Positions 35,217 to 44,193 are shown, numbered from the stretch's first letter. The stretch: 64,000 nucleotides of DNA from Pseudomonas kielensis (GCF_014236655.1 NZ_JACMYG010000012.1:1-64000); one strand, 5' to 3'. Translations and numbers: made by a program. Notes: a model not told the origin generated them from the sequence alone.

Positions 35217-37568
35217 ATGAAACAGATCTCAAGCAACCCAGTGACCTCCCTGCTCAACACCACGGTGGTGGGCCAGCCGTGGCAAAAGAGCTACCAGCTC
35301 GGCTTGGGTGTCGATGCCATCACCGGTCAATTGCGTGCCTCGGCGGTCAAGCCGTTCACGGTGACCCCGGCGGGGCAGAAGTCGACGGAATTCATCTATT
35401 CGCTGGTGCAGTCCGAGAGCGACTTGCAGAGCATAATTTCCGGCTCGGTGAAGGCCGCCTACAACCTGGAAGGGGTGAATGTCTCGGCCAGTACCTCGTT
35501 CCTCAACGAGATGGCGGTTTCCGAGCTGAGCGTGACACTGGTGGCCCAGGTATCGATCGAGGAGAGCCAGTACGCGCTGGCGCAGAAGAACGAACTGAAC
35601 GTCACCCCGGGCGAGGATTTTCGCAGCAAGTACGGCGACTACTTTGTCGCTGGCTACCGGGCCGGTTCATCCTTGTATGCGATCTACCAGTGCCGTTTCT
35701 CCAGCGCCGAGCAACGCAGCAAGTTCACCGCCGCGATGGCCGCCGATGTGCCCCAGGTGTTCAGCGTCGAGGGCAGTTCCAGCTTCGAGCGAATCTCCAA
35801 GGAACACAACGCCAGCGTCTCCGTGCGGATCAAGGCCACCGGGGTGAACAGCGCGATCCCCTCGCCACCGAAAACGGGCTGGACCGCCGAGACCATCGTC
35901 ACTGAGTTGCTGCCGTGGTTCAACCAGTCGCTGCAAGCCAACCAGCTGGAAACCTACCTGCAGCACTATCGAGTGATCGACCCGTCGATTTCCGGCGAAG
36001 TGCCGGTCAGCCCGGCGGTGTTTTCCGAGCTGAGCTTTCTCTACAACCGTTTCTGGCTGGCGCGCGCCTTGTTCAGTAGCTGTCCGGACTTCGGTCGGCG
36101 GCTGGTCGAGGAGCCGTACCACCGGCTGGAATCAAAAATCCAGGCGCAGCAAGCCTCCTTGCCCAAAGACTCGAAAATGATCGAGCTGTTGACCGAGGAA
36201 ACCAATCGCCTGCTCAACGGCCTGCGCGAGATCAACAACCGCCAGGTGTTCTACACCCAGGTGGTCGCGGCGGGTAAAAGCGAGCCACAGAAGGACCAGA
36301 ACTTCGACGCCGACAAGGGCACGGTGCGCTGGAGCTTCGGGTTCCAGAAGTGCGACATGCCGGGGGTCAATATCCAGAGCGTCTCGGACCATGTCGAGGC
36401 GAAGTGGCGGATCGGCTGGAACAAACATGTGTTCTCCTTTCGTGACTCGACCAAGGTGATTGTCGGCTGGGACATCATCTGCAACTGGGACGATGGCACG
36501 GGCGGCGACTGGCATAAAGTCAGTGAGCAGGTCATTGGTCGCAGCACTGGCGATGTGTTCGTCAAGAGCGACTACGACCGAGGCTACAGTTGGAACATCG
36601 TCTGGTACCTGGTGGACGCCAATCTCTACCCGGTGGGCCCATGGCTGGCTACCGCCGTGCATGCCCAGGACTTTACCGCGAGCGTTGCCGCCTCGCTCGA
36701 AGACCTTGCCGCGCTCTGGACCACCGAACGCATGGCCAGCGCACAGCCACTGGATCGCTCCACTCACGCGCTGGATGAATACCCGCTGCCGGAGGCGGGC
36801 CGGTCGATCGTTGGCGGCGACGCCAACAGTCTGTTGGCCGGGGGGACAACGCCGTCCACGGGCAGCTTGAGTGTGCACCTGGGACCAGACACTTCGCGGG
36901 TCCAGCATCTGCATGAGTTCCCGCAGCGTACCGTCGGCAAGCTGTTCTTCGACATGAATGGCAGGCCGTGCACCGCGTCGGCGGTGGTGGTGCATCGATC
37001 CGGGATCTTGACGGCGGCCCACTGCCTGCTGCTCGATGGGCATCACGCCAGCAATCTCTATTTCGTCCCTGCCTATGACAACGGCAACGCCCCCTATGGT
37101 GGCTGGCAAGTGGAGAACTGGAATTGGCCGACAGCCTGGGAGCACACCCAGAGCCCGGCCTGGGACCTGGGTTTGTGCAAGGTCAAACCCGGCCCAGATG
37201 GCCGCGGAGTAGGGGATGTGGTCGGCTGGGTGGGCGTGCAGTGGGGCATGGTTGCCGGTTGCTGGAGGAACACCGGTTATCCGGCGCAAGCCACGGTGCT
37301 GTTCCCGTTCGACGGCCAGGTGCCATGGCAGAGCATTGGCAGTCAGGTGCCCAGTGCCGCGCCGTCCATCGTGGTCAAACACGATGAGTTGACGGCGGGC
37401 GGCAGCGGCGGACCCTGGTTCATGATCAATGAACCGCAGTTGGTCAACGGTGTGTTCAGCCAGTACAACATCGACCTGCAGCAGAACCACGGACCGGAGT
37501 TTGGTCCCTGGGTCGGGGAGTTTTACCACGGGGTGTTTGGCTCAGCCTTGAACCAGGATAAGGACTGA
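35217..37568 (+). CDS. MACPF-like domain fused to trypsin-like serine protease
   Basis: 783 residues, no signal peptide. Residues about 20-230 resemble bacterial MACPF-type proteins: LGLGVDAITGQLRAS at the start, alternating Ser/Thr-rich amphipathic strands, and KYGDYFVAGYRAGSSLYAIY (about 136-155) at the place of the MACPF signature Y-G-(T/S)-H-(F/Y). Residues about 270-360 are helical; 370-490 look like an all-beta domain (WRIGWNKHVFSFRD, GYSWNIVWYLVDANLY). Residues about 570-775 are a chymotrypsin-fold protease with an apparent triad: His602 in LTAAHC, Asp650 in AWDLGL and Ser730 in GGSGGPW. AAGGAGAA precedes the ATG. The protease call is strong, the MACPF call moderate. Possible toxin or defence effector, inferred. 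Confidence 0.72.
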   Translation: MKQISSNPVTSLLNTTVVGQPWQKSYQLGLGVDAITGQLRASAVKPFTVTPAGQKSTEFIYSLVQSESDLQSIISGSVKAAYNLEGVNVSASTSFLNEMAVSELSVTLVAQVSIEESQYALAQKNELNVTPGEDFRSKYGDYFVAGYRAGSSLYAIYQCRFSSAEQRSKFTAAMAADVPQVFSVEGSSSFERISKEHNASVSVRIKATGVNSAIPSPPKTGWTAETIVTELLPWFNQSLQANQLETYLQHYRVIDPSISGEVPVSPAVFSELSFLYNRFWLARALFSSCPDFGRRLVEEPYHRLESKIQAQQASLPKDSKMIELLTEETNRLLNGLREINNRQVFYTQVVAAGKSEPQKDQNFDADKGTVRWSFGFQKCDMPGVNIQSVSDHVEAKWRIGWNKHVFSFRDSTKVIVGWDIICNWDDGTGGDWHKVSEQVIGRSTGDVFVKSDYDRGYSWNIVWYLVDANLYPVGPWLATAVHAQDFTASVAASLEDLAALWTTERMASAQPLDRSTHALDEYPLPEAGRSIVGGDANSLLAGGTTPSTGSLSVHLGPDTSRVQHLHEFPQRTVGKLFFDMNGRPCTASAVVVHRSGILTAAHCLLLDGHHASNLYFVPAYDNGNAPYGGWQVENWNWPTAWEHTQSPAWDLGLCKVKPGPDGRGVGDVVGWVGVQWGMVAGCWRNTGYPAQATVLFPFDGQVPWQSIGSQVPSAAPSIVVKHDELTAGGSGGPWFMINEPQLVNGVFSQYNIDLQQNHGPEFGPWVGEFYHGVFGSALNQDKD

Positions 37569-37593
37569 TCGTTAGCCCCTTGCACCGCTAAAA

Positions 37594-37624
37594 ACCCGGG
37601 AGCCTGGTGCTCCCGGGTTTTTGT
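37594..37624. terminator. Bidirectional intrinsic terminator
   Basis: AACCCGGGAGC and GCTCCCGGGTT form a perfect 11-bp stem with a 5-base loop, with TTTTTG on the right and AAAAA on the left. It ends both the fusion-protein gene and the convergent aldehyde dehydrogenase gene. Confidence 0.88.
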
Positions 37625-37629
37625 TGCCC

Positions 37630-39021
37630 TCAGCGGCGATCCAGCCACACGGTCTGGGCGTTGCAGAACTCGCGGACGCCGAAGTGCGACAGTTCCCGGC
37701 CAAAACCGCTTTTCTTCACCCCGCCGAAGCTCACGCGGGGGTCGGAGGCGCTGTAGCCGTTGATGAACACGCCACCGGTCTCCAGCTCGTCCGCCAGTTG
37801 CCGGGCCCGTTCGAGGTCGCGGCTGAAGACCGTCGCCGTCAGCCCGAACTCGCTGTCGTTGGCCAGCGCCAGCGCATGGGCGGGATCGCGGGCGGTGATG
37901 ATCGACGCCACCGGGCCAAACAGTTCCTGGCGGAAGGCGGTCATCTGGTCGGTGACGTCGGCCAGAATCGTCGGCGGGTAGTAGTTGCCCGGGCCTTCGG
38001 CCTTGGTGCCCCCCAACAGCAGGGTCGCGCCTTGTTCCAGGGTCTCGCGCACCTGCTCGTGCAGCTCGTCGCGCAGGTCGAAACGCGCCATCGGGCCGAT
38101 GTAGGTTTCGGCGGCCAAGGGGTCGCCGACCACCAGTTGGCGGGTCAGCTCGACAAACTTGCGGGTGAACGCCTCGACCACGCCCTGTTCGATGATCAGG
38201 CGCTTGGCTGCGGCGCAGACTTGCCCGGTGTTCTGGTAGCGACCGATCACCGCCGCCTTGACCGCTTCATCGAGGTCGGCGTCGTTGAGCACGATGAACG
38301 GATCACTGCCCCCCAGTTCCAGCACGCATTTCTTCAAGGCCGCACCGGCCTGGGCGCCGATGGCCATGCCGGCACGCACGCTGCCGGTCAGGGTCACGGC
38401 GGCGATCCGTGGGTCGGCAATCGCACTGGAGACGCCGTCGGGCGTGACGTTGATAACGTCGAACACGCCCTCGGCAAACCCGGCCTGGCGCACGGCATCA
38501 CGCAGCAGGTAGGCGCTGCCCATCACGTTCGGTGCATGCTTGAGCACGTAGGTGTTGCCGGCGATCAAGGCCGGCACCGCGCCGCGCAGCACCTGCCAGA
38601 TCGGGAAGTTCCACGGCATCACGGCGAGAATCGGCCCCAGTGGACGGTACTCGATGCGCGCCTTGCCGCCTTCCACCTGGGTCGGCTCGGCAGCGAGCAT
38701 GGCCGGGCCGTGTTCGGCGTACCACAGGCAGAGCTGGGCGCATTTTTCGATTTCACCACGGGCCTGGGTCAGCGGCTTGCCCATTTCCAGGGTGATCATC
38801 CGGGCCATGTTCGTGGCGTTGTCGCGCAGGGCCTGGGCCAGGGCGATCAAGGCCTGGGCACGCTGGGCCAACGGGGTACGGCGCCAGGTGGCGAACCCGG
38901 CACTGGCCCGGGCCAACGCGGCATCCAGCTCGGCCGGGGACTGATAAGGGTAGTGGCCGATCTGTTCGGCGGTGGCGGGGTTGATCGAGAGGGCATGGGT
39001 GAGGCTGGAAATCTGGGTCAT
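37630..39021 (-). CDS. Succinate-semialdehyde dehydrogenase-type ALDH
   Basis: 463 residues. MPWNFPIWQVLRGAVPALIA, LTGSVRAG, the general base Glu in CVLELGGSDPF and the nucleophile Cys in NTGQVCAAAKR are all intact. Sequence style (SINPATAEQIGHYPYQS, then ITLEMGKPLTQARGEIEKCA) matches the Sad/SSADH group that oxidises succinate semialdehyde with NAD(P). AGGAC precedes the ATG. Divergent from the LysR gene at 39122, which probably controls it. Confidence 0.85.
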   Translation of the reverse strand: MTQISSLTHALSINPATAEQIGHYPYQSPAELDAALARASAGFATWRRTPLAQRAQALIALAQALRDNATNMARMITLEMGKPLTQARGEIEKCAQLCLWYAEHGPAMLAAEPTQVEGGKARIEYRPLGPILAVMPWNFPIWQVLRGAVPALIAGNTYVLKHAPNVMGSAYLLRDAVRQAGFAEGVFDVINVTPDGVSSAIADPRIAAVTLTGSVRAGMAIGAQAGAALKKCVLELGGSDPFIVLNDADLDEAVKAAVIGRYQNTGQVCAAAKRLIIEQGVVEAFTRKFVELTRQLVVGDPLAAETYIGPMARFDLRDELHEQVRETLEQGATLLLGGTKAEGPGNYYPPTILADVTDQMTAFRQELFGPVASIITARDPAHALALANDSEFGLTATVFSRDLERARQLADELETGGVFINGYSASDPRVSFGGVKKSGFGRELSHFGVREFCNAQTVWLDRR

Positions 39022-39121
39022 GGCACCGTCCTGCTGGGTGGGAATGGATGCAGGCTACGCTGGCACTTGGCTGCTGAAAACTGAATAATGCTGAGTCTAT
39101 CGTTCACGAATGGAGAATGAC

Positions 39122-40018
39122 TTGGATCTGGTTCAGCTGGAGATTTTCAAGGCCGTGGCCGAGCACGGCAGCATCAGTGCCGCTGCGCAGCACATCCATC
39201 GGGTGCCCTCGAACCTGACGACGCGGATCAAGCAACTGGAGCAGGACCTGGGGGTGGATCTGTTTATCCGCGAGAAAAGTCGCTTGCGCCTGTCGCCGGC
39301 CGGCTGGAGTTTTCTCGACTACGCGCGGCGGATTCTCGACCTGGTCGGGGAAGCACGGGCCACGGTTGCCGGGGAAGAGCCCCAGGGCTCGTTCTCCCTG
39401 GGCTCGCTGGAAAGCACGGCGGCGGTGCGCATTCCCGGATTGCTGGCGGCTTACAACCAACAGTACGCCAAGGTAGCGCTGGACCTGTCTACCGGCCCTT
39501 CCGGGACCATGATCGACGGCGTACTGTCCGGGCGCCTGGCGGCGGCCTTCGTCGACGGGCCGGTGCTGCATCCGGCACTGGAGGGGGTGCCGGCGTTCGA
39601 GGAGGAGATGGTGCTGATCGCGCCCCTCAATCACCCGCCGATCCACCGTGCGCGGGAGGTCAATGGCGAGAGCATTTACGCGTTTCGCGCCAACTGTTCC
39701 TACCGGCACCACTTCGAAAGCTGGTTCGCCAAGGACGCGGCTGTGCCCGGGCGGATCCATGAGATGGAGTCCTACCACGGCATGCTCGCCTGCGTCAGCG
39801 CCGGCGCCGGCCTGGCCCTGATGCCCCGCAGCATGCTCGAGAGCATGCCCGGTTGCAGCACGGTGAGCATCTGGCCGCTGTCGGAGTCGTTCCGCTACTT
39901 GCGCACCTGGCTGGTGTGGCGCCGGGGCACGGTGTCGCAAAGCCTGAGTATGTTTGTGCGGATGCTGGAGGCGCGCGGGGTGGTGGAGCCGCAGGCTTGC
40001 GGGCTCAAGCCGGCTTAA
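39122..40018 (+). CDS. LysR-type regulator
   Basis: 298 residues from a TTG start: GGAG at 39112-39115 is ideally placed for this codon, and [20 protein letters not shown] is the standard N-terminus. An ATG at 39110 would add four residues but lacks a ribosome site. The HTH covers about 1-60 ([20 protein letters not shown]) and the effector domain about 90-290. Divergent from the SSADH-type gene, its likely target. The 3' end overlaps the MocR gene tail to tail by 4 bases. Confidence 0.86.
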   Translation: MDLVQLEIFKAVAEHGSISAAAQHIHRVPSNLTTRIKQLEQDLGVDLFIREKSRLRLSPAGWSFLDYARRILDLVGEARATVAGEEPQGSFSLGSLESTAAVRIPGLLAAYNQQYAKVALDLSTGPSGTMIDGVLSGRLAAAFVDGPVLHPALEGVPAFEEEMVLIAPLNHPPIHRAREVNGESIYAFRANCSYRHHFESWFAKDAAVPGRIHEMESYHGMLACVSAGAGLALMPRSMLESMPGCSTVSIWPLSESFRYLRTWLVWRRGTVSQSLSMFVRMLEARGVVEPQACGLKPA

Positions 40019-41349
40019 TACGAATGCTCGTCCACCACCCGCTTCACCGTTTCCAGGGCAGTCTGCAGGCTATCAAGCGCCAGAGAGCCCAGTGCCAGGC
40101 GGATGGCGTGGGGCACGTGGCTGGAGGTGGCAAAGGGTTCGGCGGTCGACACCGAGACGTTCTCGCGCAGCAGGGCCATGGCGATCTGGTCGGCGCGCAC
40201 TTCTTCACCCAGGGGCAACCACAGGAAGTAGGCGTTGGGGTGGCTGGTGAACGGCAGGCCGCGCAAGGTGGCGCGGGCCAGGGCTTGGCGGTGGCGGGCA
40301 TCCTCGCGTTTTTGCTGTTCCAGGCGCAGCACGGTGCCGTCGTCGAGCCAGTTGCAGGCGATCGAGGTCATCACGCCTGGAGTGTTCCAGACGGTGGCCC
40401 GGATGCTGCGTTCCAGGGCCGGGATCCACGGCAGGGGCGCCGCGACAAAACCAACCCGCAGGCCGGTGGCGACATTTTTTGACAGCCCCGAGACGTAGAC
40501 AGTGCGCTCCGGTGCCAGCGCGGCCAGGGGCGGTGGCGGGTCTTCGGCAAGAAAGGCGTAGGCGGCGTCTTCGATGATCAGCAGGTCGTGCTGTCGGGCG
40601 ATCTGCACCAGGCGCTGGCGCCAGTCGGCACTGGCGACCCAGCCCAGCGGATTGTGCAGGGTCGGCATGCAATACACGGCGCGCACCTTACGTTGCTGGC
40701 ACAGGCGCGCCAGGGCGTCGAGGTCCGGGTGCTGATGGGCGGCGGCAATCGGCGCCAGTTCCAGGCGCTGGTTTTCGGCGAGGACCTTGAACCCGGGGTA
40801 GGTGAGGGCGTCGGTGGCAACCACATCGCCGGCCCGCAATAGCCCCATCAGGGTGACGGCCAGGCCGTGCTGGGCGCCGCTGACGATCAGCACCTGCTCC
40901 TCACTGACCGCAAGGCCGCGACAACGCAGGTGCCGGGCGACACTGGCCCGCTCATGGGGGCGACCACCGTGGGGCTGATACCGCAGCAGGGCTTCCAGGT
41001 CACCGCAGTTCGCCAGTTGCCGCAAGGCGCCGCGCAGCAGTTCGGCCTGGCCGGGAAGCGCGGGATAGTTGAAGTTGAGGTCGAGCAGGCCCGCGGCGAC
41101 GGCGTGCTGGTCGACTCCCAGCCCGGCGGGCAGCGCGGTCTCGCGCACAAAAGTACCGCGGCCGGCCTCGCCGCTGACCAGGCCCATGGCTTCGAGTTCG
41201 CCATACACCCGGGTCGCGGTGGCCAGGGCCAGGCCTTCGCGGGTGGCCAGTTGGCGATGGGTGGGCAGGCGGGTGCCGGGCGTCAGGCGGCCGGCGCGGA
41301 TGTCAGCGGCGAAGGCGTCCACCAGGGACTTGTAGCGGGAACGGGCCAT
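40015..41349 (-). CDS. MocR-type regulator (GntR HTH fused to aminotransferase)
   Basis: 444 residues. Winged HTH at about 3-70 ([20 protein letters not shown] then [20 protein letters not shown]), then a fold-type I aminotransferase domain from about 90 with [23 protein letters not shown] and [15 protein letters not shown], the latter carrying the PLP lysine. MocR proteins sense amino acids, GABA or PLP itself. It is divergent from the DJ-1 family gene with a perfect 9-bp inverted repeat just upstream of its start, so it probably regulates both. Confidence 0.88.
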   Translation of the reverse strand: MARSRYKSLVDAFAADIRAGRLTPGTRLPTHRQLATREGLALATATRVYGELEAMGLVSGEAGRGTFVRETALPAGLGVDQHAVAAGLLDLNFNYPALPGQAELLRGALRQLANCGDLEALLRYQPHGGRPHERASVARHLRCRGLAVSEEQVLIVSGAQHGLAVTLMGLLRAGDVVATDALTYPGFKVLAENQRLELAPIAAAHQHPDLDALARLCQQRKVRAVYCMPTLHNPLGWVASADWRQRLVQIARQHDLLIIEDAAYAFLAEDPPPPLAALAPERTVYVSGLSKNVATGLRVGFVAAPLPWIPALERSIRATVWNTPGVMTSIACNWLDDGTVLRLEQQKREDARHRQALARATLRGLPFTSHPNAYFLWLPLGEEVRADQIAMALLRENVSVSTAEPFATSSHVPHAIRLALGSLALDSLQTALETVKRVVDEHSY

Positions 41350-41360
41350 GGACTTGTATC

Positions 41361-41384
41361 CAGTACAATAATTTGATTGTACTG
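41361..41384. promoter_or_regulatory. Palindromic operator between MocR and DJ-1 family genes
   Basis: CAGTACAAT (41361-41369) and ATTGTACTG (41376-41384) are a perfect 9-bp inverted repeat with spacer AATTTG, 11 bases upstream of the MocR start. GTAC-centred A/T-rich palindromes are typical GntR/MocR sites. Confidence 0.7.
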
Positions 41385-41460
41385 ATTATTGGCCATAGCC
41401 TGAGACCCCACAACCGCCCCCAACAGGCGCACCCCAGCCCACTCAGCGGACGACCCGGCC

Positions 41461-42057
41461 ATGCATATCGCGATTCTGACGTTTGAAGGTTTCAACGAAC
41501 TCGACTCCCTGATTGCCCTCGGGCTGCTCAACCGGATCAAGACCCCGGGCTGGCGTGTGTCGATTGCCAGTCCGACGCCGCGCGTACGCTCGATGAACGG
41601 GCTGGTGATCGAGTCCCAGGCCACGCTGCAGGAGGCGAACGAGGCGGATGCGGTGATTGTCGGCAGCGGTGCGCTGACCCGGGAAGTGGTCGAGGACAGT
41701 CAACTGATGGGCCAATTGCACCTGGACCCGACGCGGCAACTGCTGGCGGCGCAGTGCTCCGGGACCCTGGTGCTGGCCAAGCTGGGGTTGCTGGAAGGGG
41801 TGCCGGCCTGCACCGACCTGACCACCAAACCCTGGGTCCAGGCCGCAGGGGTGGAGGTGTTGAACCAGGCGTTCTTCGCCAGGGGCAACGTGGCGACCGC
41901 CGGCGGCTGCCTGGCGTCAACCTACCTGGCGGCCTGGATCATCGCCCGCCTGCAAGGTCTGGAGGCGGCCAGCCATGCGGTGCACTACGTGGCCCCGGTG
42001 GGAGAAAAACAGTGGTATGTCGAGCGCGCCATGGCCAATATCCAGCCGTATTTGTAG
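41461..42057 (+). CDS. DJ-1/PfpI family protein
   Basis: 198 residues, a class I glutamine-amidotransferase-like fold. The nucleophile-elbow cysteine is Cys99 in AAQCSGTLVLA, and the acidic residue before it follows the DJ-1 pattern (TFEGFNELD). Family members are glyoxalase-like hydratases, isonitrile hydratases or chaperone-type repair proteins. Control by the adjacent MocR protein through the site at 41361-41384 is likely. The reaction is not predictable. Confidence 0.8.
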   Translation: MHIAILTFEGFNELDSLIALGLLNRIKTPGWRVSIASPTPRVRSMNGLVIESQATLQEANEADAVIVGSGALTREVVEDSQLMGQLHLDPTRQLLAAQCSGTLVLAKLGLLEGVPACTDLTTKPWVQAAGVEVLNQAFFARGNVATAGGCLASTYLAAWIIARLQGLEAASHAVHYVAPVGEKQWYVERAMANIQPYL

Positions 42058-42126
42058 CGGTGCCCGGTGCCCGGTGCTTGAGCCGAGCTGACACCCCGTG
42101 TCCGCTCGGCGTGTGGGCCATGGCTT

Positions 42127-42288
42127 GAAAGTCGTGGGGCGGGTCACCAGCACATTGCGCGGGTCGCCGTAGTCCGAGGCGTTATAGAAGCCGATGGCTT
42201 TGGCCCGGTGGGTCAGGACCTGCCAGCCTTTTCCTTGCCCGCGCGCACCACCGCCGAGCGTCAGCTTGTCGAGGTAGCCCTGGAAGTT
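42127..42288 (-). pseudogene. C-terminal remnant of a TonB-dependent receptor gene
   Basis: The minus-strand frame reads NFQGYLDKLTLGGGARGQGK, then GFYNASDYGDPRNVLVTRPT and TF. Both blocks match the last strands of TonB-dependent siderophore receptors (usually YLDKLTVGGG... and GFYxSxxYGDPRNVxxxxxW.F). The segment between them is shortened, a stop codon lies just upstream (42289-42291) and the barrel is otherwise missing. A decayed fragment about 50 codons long. Confidence 0.6.
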
Positions 42289-42322
42289 TTAGCGGCTGTA
42301 GAGATTCAGAGGGGCCTCGGGT

Positions 42323-42775
42323 TCACATCAGCCGCTTGCCCATGATGATGGTGCGTTCGGCGCCATGCTGCTGGTCGCGAACCTTTTCATAGCCGAGTCG
42401 GCGATAAAAACCCTCGGCGGTGAGCGAGGAGGGCACGCGCAACTGCTCGACGCCGGCATCGGCGGCCGCTGTGTGAATCACTTCCATCAATTGCTGGCCA
42501 ATGCCACGGCCCTGGTGATCCGGGTCGACGAACACGCTGCGCACCACGTCCTGGTCAAGGCTGGCCGTGGCGACGACCCGCTGTTGCAGGGTCGCCACGT
42601 AAACCTGGCGCTGCGCCAGAAATTGCAGGATCGCCGCCGGGGAAAAGTGCTGCACCACCTGGGCAATGACCGTGGGCGGATAGTCCTGGGCATTGGAGTG
42701 GCGCAGCGCCGCGATCACCACTTGGCTGATAGCGGTTGCGTCCTCGGCGCGGGCGCGGCGTACCTGGCTGTTCAT
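42323..42775 (-). CDS. GNAT family acetyltransferase
   Basis: 150 residues. The acetyl-CoA loop DHQGRGIGQQLM and the preceding strand VRSVFVDP are clear, as is the C-terminal SLTAEGFYRRLGYEKV. AAGGA precedes the ATG. It lies 18 bases after the cysteine hydrolase gene on the same strand, so they are probably cotranscribed. Acceptor unknown. Confidence 0.85.
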   Translation of the reverse strand: MNSQVRRARAEDATAISQVVIAALRHSNAQDYPPTVIAQVVQHFSPAAILQFLAQRQVYVATLQQRVVATASLDQDVVRSVFVDPDHQGRGIGQQLMEVIHTAAADAGVEQLRVPSSLTAEGFYRRLGYEKVRDQQHGAERTIIMGKRLM

Positions 42776-42793
42776 CGGGCAGCTGTCCTTTTC

Positions 42794-43318
42794 TTATGGC
42801 TGGAAGTTCCAGTCCGCGGCGCTTACCAGGCGGCAGAAGGGCCCCGCCAGCGTTGCATTGTGGTGGGCGACTATCTGCTCGGCGCTCAAGACCTCGGTGT
42901 CGCTGCAACTGTGGGCGTCCTCGACCAGCACGGCGTCCAGGCCCAGGTCGCGGGCGGCACGGCAGGTGCTGTCGACGCAGTACTGGCTCTTCAGTCCGGC
43001 GATCACCACGCCCTCCGCGCCACGCTCCCGGAGCCAGGCGACCAGAGGCGTGGCGGCAAAGGCGCTGGGGCGGCTTTTTTCGAAGACCACTTCATCGCCG
43101 TGTAGCCGCAGTTCATCGATCAAGCGTGTCAATGGGCTGCCCGGTTCGATCGGCGACCCCGGCGGGCCGACATGCCGGGCCAGGAACACCGGCGCGCCGG
43201 CCTGGTGCGCCTTGTCCAGCAACAGATTGACCGCGTCCAGCAGCGCGGCGCTGCGCCAAAGCGGGTCCGGGCCGTGGAACAGGCCCACTTGCATATCGAG
43301 AATCAACAGTGCGTGCAT
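42794..43318 (-). CDS. Cysteine hydrolase (isochorismatase family)
   Basis: 174 residues. The expected triad is visible: Asp8 in LLILDMQ, Lys in VVFEKSRPSAF and Cys in GLKSQYCVDSTCRAA. Members hydrolyse amides or ureas (nicotinamide, N-carbamoyl compounds, isochorismate-like substrates). AAGGAAA precedes the ATG. It is the first full gene after the leader-peptide/terminator region, and the GNAT gene follows. Confidence 0.85.
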   Translation of the reverse strand: MHALLILDMQVGLFHGPDPLWRSAALLDAVNLLLDKAHQAGAPVFLARHVGPPGSPIEPGSPLTRLIDELRLHGDEVVFEKSRPSAFAATPLVAWLRERGAEGVVIAGLKSQYCVDSTCRAARDLGLDAVLVEDAHSCSDTEVLSAEQIVAHHNATLAGPFCRLVSAADWNFQP

Positions 43319-43361
43319 GCTGCATTTCCTTGTCGTAAAACCAGCGACAGCGGCGCAATAA

Positions 43362-43392
43362 AAAGGCCCCGTCCATTGCTGGCGGGGCCTTT
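43362..43392 (-). terminator. Intrinsic terminator after the Thr-rich leader frame
   Basis: Read on the minus strand, AAAGGCCCCG pairs with CGGGGCCTTT across an 11-base loop that itself holds CCA/TGG, followed by TTTTATT. It lies 20-odd bases after the leader-peptide stop and about 45 before the hydrolase start, the geometry of an attenuator. Confidence 0.75.
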
Positions 43393-43414
43393 GGGATAAC
43401 GTGTGCTTAGCCGC

Positions 43415-43486
43415 TCACGGCACCTCAGACGACCCGCCCTGGGCGGTCGTGGTAAAGGTGGTTGAGGTCGTGCGGGGCTGATTCAT
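43415..43486 (-). CDS. Thr/Ser-rich leader peptide (23 codons), possible attenuator
   Basis: From the ATG at 43486 to the TGA at 43415 the minus strand encodes 23 residues, with seven Thr and one Ser in positions 6-14 (MNQPRTTSTTFTTTAQGG). This is reminiscent of ThrL-type leaders. An 8-to-9-bp hairpin (GACCGCCC with GGGCGGGTC) overlaps the end of the frame and a terminator follows at 43362-43392. A promoter, TTGCCA (43522-43517) and TAGTGT (43499-43494) with 17-base spacing, places transcription start at or next to the ATG, so it may be translated leaderless. It precedes the cysteine hydrolase gene. Function is inferred. Confidence 0.5.
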   Translation of the reverse strand: MNQPRTTSTTFTTTAQGGSSEVP

Positions 43487-43493
43487 GGTCCAG

Positions 43494-43522
43494 ACACTAG
43501 CGTCACCGTGGCGGGTTGGCAA
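43494..43522 (-). promoter_or_regulatory. Sigma-70-like promoter for the leader/hydrolase transcript
   Basis: TTGCCA and TAGTGT on the minus strand are separated by exactly 17 bases. Predicted start falls around 43487, immediately before the leader ATG. Confidence 0.5.
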
Positions 43523-43538
43523 GTGAGTTGTGCCGACA

Positions 43539-44147
43539 TCAGCGCTGCGCTTTATCGACCGCCGCATCCAGGGCCGCCAACGCCATGGGAATCATCGCCA
43601 GCAGGCGGGCCTTGGCGATCCCGTCTCGCGCCTGGACCGACAACCCGTGCAGCAGGGTTGCGTAGCAGTCGCCCAGGGACGTGACGTCGGTGCGGGCCGG
43701 CAACTCGCCGCAGCGGACTGCCTGCTCCAGGCGTTCGATGATCGACTGGGTCCTGTTGCGTCGGTGCCCGGCCAGCCACTCGCGGATGCCGTCGTTGTCG
43801 GGCGAGCAGTTGGTGGCGGATGACACCACCATGCAGCCTTGTGGCCGGCCGGGCAGGGTGTACAGCTCGACGGCGTCCCTGAGCATGCGCTCGATGGCAT
43901 CGCGCGCACTGCTTTCCCCGGCCAGGGCGACGTCGGCAAAGGCCCCATCGGCGGCTTCGTAGAGGGCGACGGCTTCGCGAAACAGTGCTTCCTTGGAGCC
44001 GAACGCGGCGTAGATCCGCGCCGATGCGATGCCCATCGCCTCGACCAGGTCGGACATGGACGTGGCTTCGAAGCCGCGCCGCCAAAATACATCGCGGGCG
44101 TTGCGCAAGGCTTGATCGCGGTCGAACTCTCGGGGTCTGCCAGCCAT
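43539..44147 (-). CDS. TetR-family regulator
   Basis: 202 residues; HTH in the first 50 (FDRDQALRNARDVFWRRGFE then TSMSDLVEAMGIASARIYAA FGSKEALF split over two blocks). The C-terminal domain includes GCMVVSSATNCSPDN, common in this TetR subgroup. Divergent from the isomerase/hydrolase operon, with two copies of a TGTCGATCGACA palindrome in between, so it most likely represses that operon and itself. Confidence 0.87.
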   Translation of the reverse strand: MAGRPREFDRDQALRNARDVFWRRGFEATSMSDLVEAMGIASARIYAAFGSKEALFREAVALYEAADGAFADVALAGESSARDAIERMLRDAVELYTLPGRPQGCMVVSSATNCSPDNDGIREWLAGHRRNRTQSIIERLEQAVRCGELPARTDVTSLGDCYATLLHGLSVQARDGIAKARLLAMIPMALAALDAAVDKAQR

Positions 44148-44193
44148 GGGTTGGGGTCTCTTGGGGGAAGGGGCGTGTGGCCTGTCGCTATTA

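Noticed and set aside
37621..39084. Plus-strand frame of about 487 codons over the SSADH-type gene
   Set aside because: No motif, opposite a gene with intact catalytic residues; antisense artefact.
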